Shown here: piece after piece, positions 35,595 through 43,708 of the stretch
How the letters are laid out: every line of letters begins with the position of its first letter
Numbering within the stretch: position 1 is the first letter of the stretch
NCBI GenBank assembly: GCA_965200005.1
Contig: OZ241331.1
Coordinates: 3,348,001-3,412,000 of the forward strand
DNA: 64,000 bases
Direction of reading: 5' to 3'
DNA from: Aldehydirespirator sp965200005
GTDB lineage: Bacteria; Actinomycetota; Acidimicrobiia; Acidimicrobiales; Aldehydirespiratoraceae
Notes under the pieces: model-generated
The model's database searches: none
Seen by the model: only the letters and a program-made list of their open reading frames with translations
Told to the model about the DNA's origin: nothing
Translations under genes and position numbers: made by a program

Positions 35595-35623
35595 TTGAAC
35601 AGTGGCGGGGTAGCGGTTAGCGT
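35595..35623 (+). promoter_or_regulatory. leuA promoter: -35 TTGAAC, 17-bp spacer, -10 TAGCGT
   Basis: TTGAAC (35595-35600) and TAGCGT (35618-35623) are separated by exactly 17 bases. The expected transcription start (about 35630-35632) coincides with the GTG of the leader peptide, so the leader would be translated from a leaderless 5' end. Confidence 0.7.
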
Positions 35624-35631
35624 TGCGGCCA

Positions 35632-35667
35632 GTGACAGCAGCCCGCAACCTCCTTCTTCTCGTGTAG
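35632..35667 (+). CDS. leuL: Leucine leader peptide (attenuator peptide)
   Basis: An 11-codon frame GTG ... TAG encodes MTAARNLLLLV, with four consecutive Leu codons (CTC CTT CTT CTC, 35650-35661). Placed between a strong promoter and a terminator in front of leuA, it fits a ribosome-mediated attenuation peptide: stalling when charged tRNA-Leu is scarce would prevent the terminator from forming. The last base of its stop codon is the first base of the following 10-bp stem, so a ribosome at the stop would cover that stem. Confidence 0.82.
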   Translation: MTAARNLLLLV

Positions 35668-35693
35668 GCGAGCACCACATATCGGTGCTCGCC
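35667..35693 (+). promoter_or_regulatory. Leucine attenuator: 10-bp hairpin after leader peptide
   Basis: GGCGAGCACC (35667-35676) pairs perfectly with GGTGCTCGCC (35684-35693) around a 7-base loop. It begins at the leader stop codon. In attenuator logic it is the pause or competing hairpin. Confidence 0.75.
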
Positions 35694-35696
35694 GAA

Positions 35697-35734
35697 TCCC
35701 CTCGTCGCCCTATCGCTAGGGCCGGGGGGATTTT
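35697..35734 (+). terminator. Leucine attenuator: intrinsic terminator
   Basis: TCCCC (35697 onward) pairs with GGGGA and the inner GCCCT with AGGGC around ATCGCT, followed by TTTT (35731-35734). A third stem, TTTGTCG (35732-35738) with CGACAAA (35747-35753), overlaps the T-run and could compete with it. Confidence 0.75.
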
Positions 35735-35850
35735 GTCGTTTCTAGGCGACAAACAGGCAACGGGCACACCAACCCACACTGACACCAACCAATCAGTAAC
35801 CGAACATCACGACAAGAGACAAAGACATCAAGACAAGGGGAACAACTCAG

Positions 35851-37590
35851 ATGCCTACGCAAACCAAGACAATGCCCTTCATCAAATACCGGCCTTACCC
35901 GACGGTCGAGCTTCGTGATCGCACCTGGCCGGACCGGCGCATTGAGAAGGCGCCGTTGTGGTGTTCGGTTGATCTGCGAGACGGCAACCAGGCGCTGGTT
36001 GAACCTATGGGTATTCCTCGTAAGCAGCGCATGTTCGACCATCTCGTGCGGATGGGATTCAAAGAGATTGAGGTCGGCTTTCCTGCAGCTTCTCAACCCG
36101 ACTTTGACTTCTGCCGCAAGCTCGTTGAAGAAGACCTGATCCCAGACGATGTAACGATCCAGGTTCTCACCCAGGCCCGAGACGAACAGATTGAACGCAC
36201 ATTCAAGGCTGTAGCTGGTGCTTCGAGGGCGATCGTGCATCTCTATAACTCCACATCGATCACGCAACGCCGTGTCGTGTTCCGTACCGATCGGGCCGGC
36301 ATCCGCGATATCGCGGTAAACGGGGCACAGAAATGTATGAAAGGCCTTGAGGCAGCTCGCCGTGCCGGGGGTGGAGACGGCGTCCGCTTTGAGTATTCCC
36401 CTGAGAGTTACACCGGCACTGAGCCCGACTTTGTGATTGAAGTTTGTGAGGCCGTCATGGACGTGATTGCCCCAACACCGGATTGGCCACTGATCTTGAA
36501 CTTGCCTGCAACTGTGGAGATGTCATCGGCAAATCTCTATGGCGACATGATCGAGAGTTTCCATCGAAACATCCGTGACAGGGACTCGATTGTGCTGTCG
36601 CTTCACCCTCACAACGATCGTGGGACTGCAGTTGCTGCAACCGAGTTCGGGATAATGGCTGGAGCAGACCGGGTCGAGGGAACATTGTTTGGTAATGGTG
36701 AACGCACCGGCAATGTTGATGTGGTGACCATTGCGCTGAACATGTTCACTCAGGGCGTTGACCCTGAACTCGACATCAGCGACATTGAAGAAGCACGCCG
36801 GGTATTCGAATATGCCAACCGGATGGACATACCGAAACGTCACCCTTATGTGGGCGATCTCGTGTATACGGCATTCTCGGGAAGCCACCAGGATGCGATC
36901 AAAAAAGGCATGGCAGCGATCTATGACGTGGCTCCGGGCGCGGCGCTGACTGGTGACTATGACGTGTGGGATGTGCCCTACCTGCCGATTGATCCCCATC
37001 ACGTAGGTCGTGGTTACGAGGCCGTGGTGCGAGTCAATAGCCAGTCGGGTAAGGGCGGTTCCGCCTATGTGTTGCTACACGAATATGGGTTGGATCTGCC
37101 TCGAGACTTGCAGGTTGACTTCTCCAAACATGTCCAGACTGTTACCGAAGACACCGGCACTGAGATCACCTCTTATGAGATCCATCGCCTCTTCACGTCG
37201 ACCTATATCGAGCAGCCAAAGACTCATGTTGAGTTGATCGGTCATCGGGCAACAACCGACACAATTTCAGGGTCACGTACCGACCTTGATGCTCGCTTGC
37301 GCATAGGTGAAAGCACTGAGACGATCTCGGGGAGCGGTAATGGCCCGATTGATGCGTTTGTGTCGGCGTTGCAGGCACGGGGCCTGTTCGCAGGCAAGCT
37401 CGTGGACTATAAGGAACACGCCATCGGTGCCGGCAGTGACGCCACGGCTGCTGCCTATGTTGCAGTTGACACTGGCAACCGCAATACCACTTGGGGAGTC
37501 GGCTTGCACGAGTCGATCGTGTCGGCCTCGCTGCGAGCAGTCATCAGCACAGTCAACCGCATGCACGAAGCTGGGATCCTCGAGACCTAG
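35851..37590 (+). CDS. leuA: 2-isopropylmalate synthase
   Basis: 579 residues, full-length LeuA type 2. It condenses acetyl-CoA with 2-oxoisovalerate in the first committed step of leucine synthesis. The metal/catalytic motif DLRDGNQ is at 41-47 and SLHPHNDRGTAVAATE carries the HxH ligands. The C-terminal allosteric domain that binds leucine (SGSGNGPIDAFVSALQARG) is present, so feedback inhibition is expected besides attenuation. The ATG follows AAGGGGAAC. Leucine control of this gene is supported by the leader and terminator just upstream. Confidence 0.95.
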   Translation: MPTQTKTMPFIKYRPYPTVELRDRTWPDRRIEKAPLWCSVDLRDGNQALVEPMGIPRKQRMFDHLVRMGFKEIEVGFPAASQPDFDFCRKLVEEDLIPDDVTIQVLTQARDEQIERTFKAVAGASRAIVHLYNSTSITQRRVVFRTDRAGIRDIAVNGAQKCMKGLEAARRAGGGDGVRFEYSPESYTGTEPDFVIEVCEAVMDVIAPTPDWPLILNLPATVEMSSANLYGDMIESFHRNIRDRDSIVLSLHPHNDRGTAVAATEFGIMAGADRVEGTLFGNGERTGNVDVVTIALNMFTQGVDPELDISDIEEARRVFEYANRMDIPKRHPYVGDLVYTAFSGSHQDAIKKGMAAIYDVAPGAALTGDYDVWDVPYLPIDPHHVGRGYEAVVRVNSQSGKGGSAYVLLHEYGLDLPRDLQVDFSKHVQTVTEDTGTEITSYEIHRLFTSTYIEQPKTHVELIGHRATTDTISGSRTDLDARLRIGESTETISGSGNGPIDAFVSALQARGLFAGKLVDYKEHAIGAGSDATAAAYVAVDTGNRNTTWGVGLHESIVSASLRAVISTVNRMHEAGILET

Positions 37591-37637
37591 CCCCAGCGTG
37601 CGGTAGTCAGGTTAAGCCGGAGAGCGAGCGCGAGCGG

Positions 37638-40107
37638 GTGCGTTACAGGCCGACTGAGATTGAGCCTCGTTGGCAGGAGTACTGGCTTGAGTCCGGTGCT
37701 TATGAGGTTGACAACGATGATTCGCTGCCCAAGAGTTACGTGCTTTGCATGTATCCGTATCCGAGTGGGCCGGCTCATCAAGGTCATGTGCGAAATTACA
37801 CGTTTGGTGATCTGCTTACCCGTTACTGGACTATGCGGGGCGAAGCGGTGTTATCCCCGATGGGTTTCGACAGTTTCGGTTTGCCAGCCGAGAATGCGGC
37901 GATCCTTACTGGTACTCATCCCAGGGTTTACACCGAGGAACGCATTAGCGAGTTAGTTTCGTCTTTGCGTCGGATCGGGGCGAGTTACGACTGGCGGAGG
38001 GTGATCCGCAGCCACGATCCCGCCTACATCCGTTGGACTCAGTGGATCTTCTTGCGGTTCCTGGAGTCGGGTCTTGTGTATCGGGCAGCGGCCTCGGTGA
38101 ATTGGTGTCCGGGTTGTCAAACAGTCTTGGCTAATGAGCAGGTTCACAGCGATGGTCGTTGCGACCGTTCCGGTGACATCGTTGAGCGTCGTGAAATGCA
38201 ACAATGGATGTTTCGGATCACTGCTTATGCCCAGCAGTTGCTCGATGATGTGGATGATCTTGAGTGGCCCGAGAACGTCAAGACCATGCAACGCAACTGG
38301 ATCGGCCGTTCTGAGGGCACTGAGTTCTCGCTTGCGGTGGTGCGCTGATGGTGTAGCACGCACCGACATCGCACCAGTCAGGGTGTATACGACACGTCCC
38401 GAAACGAGTTTCGGTATGACATTTGCTGTGATGTCACCGGAACACGAACTGGTTGACGCCGTGACCACATCTGAGCAGGCATCAGCGGTTGCAGCGTTCT
38501 GCAAAGAAGTGTCTCGGCGTTCTGAGATCGAACGCCTTAGTACTCGAGCACCATCGCGTAAGCGGGGCGTGTTTACCGGGTCGAATGTGATCAATCCGTT
38601 CACTGGCGAAGCAGTGCCGCTGTATCTCGCGGACTATGTGCTAACTACCTATGGAACTGGCGCGATCATGGCTGTTCCTGGTGAGGATCAGCGGGATTGG
38701 GACTTTGCTGTTGGCTTCGGGCTTGACATCATCCGCACAGTTCAACCCCCCAATGACTGGAAAGGCCAGGCATACACCGGTGACGGTGTTGTGATCAACA
38801 GCGACTGGTTGAACGATCTAAGTATCAGCGAAGCTACGGCAGCGGCCATCGATTGGTTGGAAGAGCAAGGCCTTGGAGAGCCAAGAGTCAACTACCGGCT
38901 TCGTGACTGGTTGGTGTCAAGGCAGCGCTTCTGGGGTTGCCCTATCCCTGTCGTTTACTGCGATAACTGTGGAGTTGTTGGTGTTCACGAATCTGATCTT
39001 CCTGTGTTGGCGCCCGATGATGTGACGTTTGTGCCGACCGGTCAGTCTCCTCTCGCTAGTCATGAGGGCTTCTTGTGTGTGAATTGTCCTCAATGTGGAC
39101 GGCAGGCCCGCCGTGAAACCGACACTATGGACACGTTTGTTGACTCGTCCTGGTACTTCCTCCGATTCGCTGATCCCTGGAACGACAACGCTCCGTTCAA
39201 CCCGGAAGTCATTGAGCGCTGGCTGCCCGTCGATCAATACATCGGTGGTGTAGAACACGCCATCTTGCACCTTCTCTATGCCCGGTTCTTCACCAAAGCA
39301 TTGTCAGATATGGGGATCGTGCCAGCGTCACTGCGTGAACCGTTCCAGCGGCTCTTCACTCAGGGCATGGTGCGTCTCGGCGGAACCCGGATGTCAAAGT
39401 CGAAGGGCAACGTGGTCGCGCCCGAAGAAACAATCGACACTGACGGCGCCGACACACTCCGCCTAGCCCATCTGCAAGTGAAACCACCAAGCGAAGATGT
39501 CGACTGGGAAGACATGGGCCTAGATGGCTGTGCCCGCTTCCTGGCGCGGGTGTGGCGCCTCGCTCGCACTGACAGCGACCTGGTGCGATCGTTCCGCACC
39601 GGGCCGCTCCAAGAGATCGACATTGAGGTCGACACGGCAACGCATTGCTTCGTGCAGCGGGTAACCGACGCCTATGACCGGTGGTCCTACAACACTGCGG
39701 TGGCGGCGTTCATGGAGCGCACCAACACGCTGTATCGCTACGTGCAGGGAGCCGAGGGTGTTCACGCAGACACGCTTCGTGAAGCGATCGACGCGCTGTT
39801 GTTGGTCATGGCGCCAGCCGTTCCACACATCACTGCTGAGTTGTGGGCACACCGCCACAATGGATCACACATACACGACGAGCCTTGGCCATCAGCGGAT
39901 CCAGCCAAACTCGTCGTCGACCGGACCACCATGATCCTCCAAGTCAACGGCAAAGTCCGAGACCGCATCAACGTCAACACGACCATCACCGAAGACCAAG
40001 CTCAAAAGATCGCCCTGTCATCGGATCGAGTGCAGGCCTACCTTAAAGGCAACAAACCCAACAGATCGATCATTCGAGTCCCCAAACTCGTCAACATCGT
40101 CTGCTAA
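37638..40107 (+). CDS. leuS: Leucyl-tRNA synthetase, reading frame interrupted near 38340
   Basis: From GTG 37638 the frame gives MRYRPTEIEPRWQEYW, the HxGH signature in PSGPAHQGHVRNY (about 43-54) and NWCPGC, then stops at TGA 38346-38348. The frame one base over continues without gap as CADGVARTDIAPVRVYTTRP (editing domain entry) through MSKSKGNV (KMSKS loop) to ILQVNGKVRDRINV at the end. One extra base in GGTGGTG (about 38335-38342) explains everything; joined length is about 823 residues, right for LeuRS. The enzyme is essential, so this is most likely a sequencing or assembly indel, though a +1 recoding site cannot be excluded. leuS follows leuA by 47 bases and may share leucine-dependent control. 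Confidence 0.88.
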
Positions 40108-40264
40108 CACGCAACGTCTTCATGGAGAATGAGCTGAACGCCTAGTTTCGTCAATTGCCTCTGTTACATGGCTCGGCGACCGGGGCCAAGGGCGTGAGGT
40201 GCAACCTCAACCGAGTGTGATGACAGCCTCTAACTTAAGCTAGGCTTCTATCAGATACCAATTA

Positions 40265-40362
40265 GTTTCAGTGCTTTTGTGGTGGTGTCACACAGCTTCA
40301 GTGATACGGTACCGCCTATGGCTTCGCTGACGGGTCTTCGCCTCAACGACTCCGACACCGCC
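40265..40362 (+). repeat. Direct repeat copy A: vapB promoter plus 15 codons
   Basis: These 98 bases are close to 41778-41876 (copy B), which is the promoter and start of the intact vapB. The coding part from ATG is nearly identical for 45 bases; the upstream part is more diverged but alignable. The -10-like TACGGT (40305-40310) is 7 bases before the ATG. Confidence 0.8.
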
Positions 40363-40395
40363 TATTCGCGTCAAGACAAGTGCTGGAACTGTTGA
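40318..40395 (+). pseudogene. Truncated vapB antitoxin start acting as upstream ORF
   Basis: ATG 40318 begins MASLTGLRLNDSDTA, the same as the intact vapB at 41832 except one residue, then diverges (YSRQDKCWNC) to a TGA at 40393-40395. The next start, ATG 40399, is in the same frame only three bases on. The fragment therefore looks like the 5' end of a duplicated antitoxin gene whose remainder was replaced by the DUF6978-like/DUF1828 pair, leaving a 25-codon upstream frame that could couple translation into the new operon. Confidence 0.72.
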
Positions 40396-40398
40396 CCG

Positions 40399-40890
40399 AT
40401 GATGCGGCGCTACACCGATGCCGAACTCGCAAGTCTCCGCCTGCTGCCCAAACAGGTGGTCAACCCAGGCGCCCGTTGGTCCGAAAAGCCGGCAGACCGT
40501 CCCGTTGAGAAACAGCGTGTCTTCCGGGCAAGAGCGACATCCGTAGACGGACAAGACCATTGGTTCTTGGTCTATCAACGATTGAATATTCGGGACCGAT
40601 CAAACTATTCGTGTGGAGTTGTCTACCTACCAACGGGGGCACCCAAGCTCACTCTGGCTCGCTATAACGGATCTAGCCACCGACATGGTGACATCTCTTA
40701 CAAGACTCACATTCACAGGGCTACGGAGGCGGCCATTGCCGCAGGGAGGAAGCCGGAGAGCGAGGCCGATGTGACCACCCGATACAACACTTGTGACGGC
40801 GCGTTTAGATGCCTGATCCAAGACTTCAACTTGTCTGGAGTGCGCACCCCACCGGATCAACCAAGTCTGTTCGATGTCGATCCGAACTGA
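40399..40890 (+). CDS. Hypothetical protein, DUF6978-like, partner of DUF1828 protein
   Basis: 163 residues. I see general similarity to the DUF6978 family: an N-terminal acidic/Leu helix (YTDAELASLRLL), a central beta-rich part, and KLTLARYNGSSHRHGDISYKTHIH (83-106), which parallels that family's hydrophobic strand followed by a His-rich turn and HxH. FRCLIQDFNL near 136-145 is a C-terminal amphipathic helix. No catalytic motif is evident. The gene overlaps the DUF1828 gene by 17 bases, and its promoter looks borrowed from vapB. Function unknown; a toxin-antitoxin or defence role is a guess from context. Confidence 0.6.
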   Translation: MMRRYTDAELASLRLLPKQVVNPGARWSEKPADRPVEKQRVFRARATSVDGQDHWFLVYQRLNIRDRSNYSCGVVYLPTGAPKLTLARYNGSSHRHGDISYKTHIHRATEAAIAAGRKPESEADVTTRYNTCDGAFRCLIQDFNLSGVRTPPDQPSLFDVDPN

Positions 40891-41662
40891 CGAACTCCAA
40901 CGACGGCTCTACGACCAACTCTGCGCGACTGTTCGCATTGAGCGTCGTCCGGATGGCGAGATGATGCTTACCTCGGGATTTGAGTTCCCGGATGGAGACC
41001 GATTCCCGATCTACCTTCGGGAGTCAAGAGGAGCTCTCCGCCTATCGGATAGAGGCGACACGCTCATGCGGATCAGCTACGACCGCGATCTCGACACTTT
41101 TCTCAACGGGAGCCGAGGGGAACTTGTCGAGCGGATTTTGGGAGAAGAGCAGGTCGAACAAGACCGGGGAGTCTTCTACGTCGACGCGCCTATCGACGGC
41201 CTGGGCGATGCCCTGTTCCGGTACGGGCGCGCCATCACCCGGATCTACGACTTGACACTTCGGTCACATTCGAGGATTGCCTCAACCTTTTACGACGACC
41301 TAGCAAACTTGATCTCTAAGACGGTAAGGAAGTGTCAGATCCAGCGAGACCACACCTTGCCTAACATTCCGAACTCCGAGGCCTATCCCATTGACTATCG
41401 ATTGCAGGGAAGGGGAGGCGGACAACTCTTCGTATACGGAGTTCCGAATCGTGACAAGGCACGGTTGACCACAATCACGCTCTCTTATTTCCATCGGATG
41501 CGCTTGGACTTCGATTCGATATTGGTATTCAGCGACCAGGCCAAGATCCCACCCATGGACTTGGCCAGACTCTCGGACGTGGGCGGGGACATGGTCTCAT
41601 CATTGGCGTCGACTGAGGACTTTCGGCGAAAGATGAAGCGACGGATCGCTCAATTGAGCTAA
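40874..41662 (+). CDS. DUF1828/DUF1829-type protein
   Basis: 262 residues. The first ~75 residues (LYDQLCATVRIERR, GFEFPDGDRFPIYLRE, RLSDRGDTLMRISYD) match the DUF1828 pattern of strands around a conserved D-x-G, and the C-terminal part (QLFVYGVPNRDKARLTTITL, FHRMRLDFDSILVFSDQ) corresponds to the DUF1829 region. These proteins occur in bacterial mobile and accessory regions and their function is not established. The start overlaps the upstream gene by 17 bases, indicating a two-gene operon. No DNA-binding or nuclease motif can be named with confidence. Confidence 0.7.
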   Translation: MSIRTDELQRRLYDQLCATVRIERRPDGEMMLTSGFEFPDGDRFPIYLRESRGALRLSDRGDTLMRISYDRDLDTFLNGSRGELVERILGEEQVEQDRGVFYVDAPIDGLGDALFRYGRAITRIYDLTLRSHSRIASTFYDDLANLISKTVRKCQIQRDHTLPNIPNSEAYPIDYRLQGRGGGQLFVYGVPNRDKARLTTITLSYFHRMRLDFDSILVFSDQAKIPPMDLARLSDVGGDMVSSLASTEDFRRKMKRRIAQLS

Positions 41663-41777
41663 CTCGAGACTTGACAGAGTGTGGCGCGTTCTACACATAT
41701 TTCGGGATGTCTGACAACTCCGCATGTGCGATGTGTTGGGCGGATTCGCTACCAGTTGTCCGGGCTCAGATCACGTA

Positions 41778-41876
41778 GTTTCAGTACTTTTGGTGGTTGA
41801 GTCGCACAGGTTCGGTGATATGGTGCTGAACATGGCTTCGCTGACGGGTCTTAGCCTCAACGACTCCGACACCGCC
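41778..41876 (+). repeat. Direct repeat copy B: promoter and start of intact vapB
   Basis: Copy B of the repeat at 40265-40362. It contains -35 TTGAGT (41797-41802), a 16-base spacer, -10 TATGGT (41819-41824) and, 7 bases on, the ATG of vapB. The promoter half of copy A has a weaker -35 at this position. Confidence 0.78.
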
Positions 41877-42056
41877 CTTCTCAAGCACTTGACCGCCTAC
41901 TACGGCAGCAGAGCCAAAGCTCTGCGGATCGGGTTGCGCTTTCTCTCGAGAACGCATCGCAACCAAGAAAGACTGCGCGAACTTCTCGCCGAATGGGCAG
42001 AGGAAGATGGCTACTCGCCGACACAAGACGAAATGGACGCGACAGCCAAGTCCTAA
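41832..42056 (+). CDS. VapB-like antitoxin
   Basis: 74 residues: SDTALLKHLTAYYGSRAKALRIGLRFLSRTH reads as a short DNA-binding helix-turn or ribbon-helix-helix segment, followed by a tail ending DGYSPTQDEMDATAKS that would bind the toxin. Seven bases separate its stop from the toxin GTG at 42063. The likely transcript is leaderless (TATGGT 7 bases before ATG). It is the parent of the truncated copy at 40318. Confidence 0.82.
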   Translation: MASLTGLSLNDSDTALLKHLTAYYGSRAKALRIGLRFLSRTHRNQERLRELLAEWAEEDGYSPTQDEMDATAKS

Positions 42057-42062
42057 CGACTT

Positions 42063-42470
42063 GTGATCCTCGACGCAGGAGTGCTGATCTCTATCGATCG
42101 ACGAGGCAATACATCGCTGCAAGAGCTGTGGGTAGATCCCGGCACGAACATTGAGTTCCATACCACCGCACCGGTTGTGGCTCAGGTGTGGCGTGACGGT
42201 AGTCGGCAGGCCCGTTTGGCTCGGTTTCTTAAGTCTTGTCAAATCCATGACTTTGTCGATGGTCGGCGCATCGGAGAGTTGCTGGCTGCGTCAGGCACAT
42301 CCGATGTTGTAGACGCGCATCTTGTTCTGTGTGCAGCTGAACTTGGCTGCGGAGTCATCACCAGCGATCTTGATGACATCTCACACCTAGCATCATTTGT
42401 TGTCCTCCGTCCGCCGCAGTGTTACATCTGGCCCCCCAGACCCCAAAGGGCGCCACAAAGCCAAGCGTAG
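42063..42470 (+). CDS. PIN-domain toxin, VapC-like
   Basis: 135 residues from GTG. PIN residues: Asp4 (MILDAGVLIS), Asp81 and Asp84 (TSDVVDAHLV) and Asp102 (TSDLDDI). In the place of the usual second Glu the sequence reads VVAQVWRDG with Gln41, which I recognise as standard for this actinobacterial PIN subgroup. It should be an RNase toxin kept in check by the preceding antitoxin. The C-terminal 15 residues are Pro-rich (IWPPRPQRAPQ) and not part of the fold. Confidence 0.85.
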   Translation: MILDAGVLISIDRRGNTSLQELWVDPGTNIEFHTTAPVVAQVWRDGSRQARLARFLKSCQIHDFVDGRRIGELLAASGTSDVVDAHLVLCAAELGCGVITSDLDDISHLASFVVLRPPQCYIWPPRPQRAPQSQA

Positions 42471-42552
42471 ACGTGGTTAGGACTTGATTTAGTCTGATGT
42501 GTCCTACATTTGGTTCGAGGGGTTCTGACGGTTCAGCGATGTGGTACGGCAT

Positions 42553-42792
42553 ATGAGTTCTCGGACAATTCTTTGGCTCAACAAGTCCGATACGGCGCTG
42601 CTCAAGGAACTTGCACCCGTTCATGGGAGCAAGGCTGAAGCACTGCGAGTTGGGTTGCGTGCTCTCGCGGAACGGCACCTAAATCATGAGAAGTATTGCG
42701 AGATGCTCGCCAGGTGGGACAAGAGAAGTGGCTACACGCCCTCACAAGAGGAACTCGACGCTAGGGCAAAACCTCTTGGCCTTGATTTGTGA
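42553..42792 (+). CDS. Orphan VapB-like antitoxin
   Basis: 79 residues, paralogous to the antitoxin at 41832: NKSDTALLKELAPVHGSKAEALRVGLRALAERH aligned with SDTALLKHLTAYYGSRAKALRIGLRFLSR, and YTPSQEELDARAK with YSPTQDEMDATAK. No toxin follows; the stop overlaps a GTG start (GTGATTGCG) that reads only seven further codons before a TAG, which may be the remnant of a lost toxin start. livF ends 20 bases downstream on the opposite strand. TGTGGT lies 7 bases before the ATG, the same spacing as the other copies. Confidence 0.78.
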   Translation: MSSRTILWLNKSDTALLKELAPVHGSKAEALRVGLRALAERHLNHEKYCEMLARWDKRSGYTPSQEELDARAKPLGLDL

Positions 42793-42811
42793 TTGCGTTC
42801 ACCATTGAGAT

Positions 42812-43537
42812 CTAGTCGGGGGTGAGGGATTGGACGCCTAGGTAGCTGGCGTCTAGTAGGGCACGGTCCGCGAGCAAGTCAGATGCACGGCCGCTGATGA
42901 CTAGATCGCCGTGGTTTAGGACGTAGCCACGGTCGGCTACTTCTAGTGCGAGATCAACGTGTTGCTCTACTAGCAACACTCCTGCTCCGGTTTCGTCGGC
43001 GATTCGGCGGACGACTGGCATCAGTTCTTCATAGATGACAGGTGCAAGGCCCAGGCTCATCTCATCAACGAGCAACAATGCTGGTTCGGCTGCTATGGCG
43101 CGGCCTAGGGCGAGCATTTGCTGTTCACCACCGCTCAACAATCCAGCACGACGCTGCATCAACGGACCGAGGGCTGGGAAGTAGTTCACTGCAAGATCAA
43201 GATCGACCTTGCCACGGGTCTTGGCGAGTTGCAGGTTCTCGCGTACCGTCAAACCGAATAGCACCCCACGATTCTCAGGAACGTGAAACACACCCCAGCG
43301 GGCAAGCCGGTGAGCTTGACGCAACTTGGGCACGGCCCTACCCACAACCGTGACCGAGCCCGCGATTACCTCAACCATTCCTGAGATCGTCATCAGCGTG
43401 GTTGTCTTGCCGGCACCGTTAGGCCCCAACAACGCGACTACCTCACCGGCGTCGACATGCAGGTCAAGGTCGCGAACCACGGCTACACCGTCGTAACCGG
43501 CACTAAGGCCAGCGATTGTCAATAGGCGTTCACTCAT
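42812..43537 (-). CDS. livF: Branched-chain amino acid-type ABC transporter ATPase
   Basis: 241 residues. LLTIAGLSAGYDGVAVVRDL, Walker A GPNGAGKTT, signature LSGGEQQMLALGRAI and Walker B LLLVDEMSLGLAP match LivF, including the DEMSLGLAP variant. It is the last gene of the liv operon on the minus strand and pairs with livG. The 171-base gap to livG contains a CCGGAGC (43558-43564)/GCTCCGG (43602-43608) stem in an otherwise featureless stretch. Confidence 0.92.
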   Translation of the reverse strand: MSERLLTIAGLSAGYDGVAVVRDLDLHVDAGEVVALLGPNGAGKTTTLMTISGMVEVIAGSVTVVGRAVPKLRQAHRLARWGVFHVPENRGVLFGLTVRENLQLAKTRGKVDLDLAVNYFPALGPLMQRRAGLLSGGEQQMLALGRAIAAEPALLLVDEMSLGLAPVIYEELMPVVRRIADETGAGVLLVEQHVDLALEVADRGYVLNHGDLVISGRASDLLADRALLDASYLGVQSLTPD

Positions 43538-43557
43538 GAGTGCCTCACGGTGTCACA

Positions 43558-43608
43558 CCGGAGCCTGGCTGAGCACAAGCGAGCGCTCACCACAGCGAGA
43601 CGCTCCGG
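43558..43608 (-). other. Stem-loop in the livG-livF gap
   Basis: CCGGAGC and GCTCCGG pair across a 37-base loop within the 171-base spacer between livG and livF. A role in differential mRNA stability or in translation of livF is possible; no T-run follows on the transcript side. Confidence 0.35.
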
Positions 43609-43708
43609 CTTTCGGGGGATCGCCTGGCATGGCCACAGCAGTCGCTAGCTGCAGGGAGGGCCTCGCCTAGGTGCGCACCCACACATCGGCAATGGCGCGA
43701 CAGAGTGG

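Noticed and set aside
38340..38350. Programmed +1 frameshift in leuS
   Set aside because: The site resembles no known slippery sequence such as prfB CTT-TGA with its upstream Shine-Dalgarno-like element; a single extra G in GGTGGTG is the simpler explanation. Kept only as a point to verify.
37953..38603. Minus-strand open frame of 216 codons opposite leuS
   Set aside because: Antisense to conserved LeuRS sequence on both sides of the frame break; no recognisable domain.
40108..40264. tRNA or small RNA gene between leuS and the TA island
   Set aside because: No cloverleaf, no CCA end and no strong stem could be found by eye.
40265..41876. Insertion sequence or composite transposon bounded by the 98-base direct repeats
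   Set aside because: No transposase, no terminal inverted repeats and the repeats are coding and promoter sequence of vapB, which suits duplication better.
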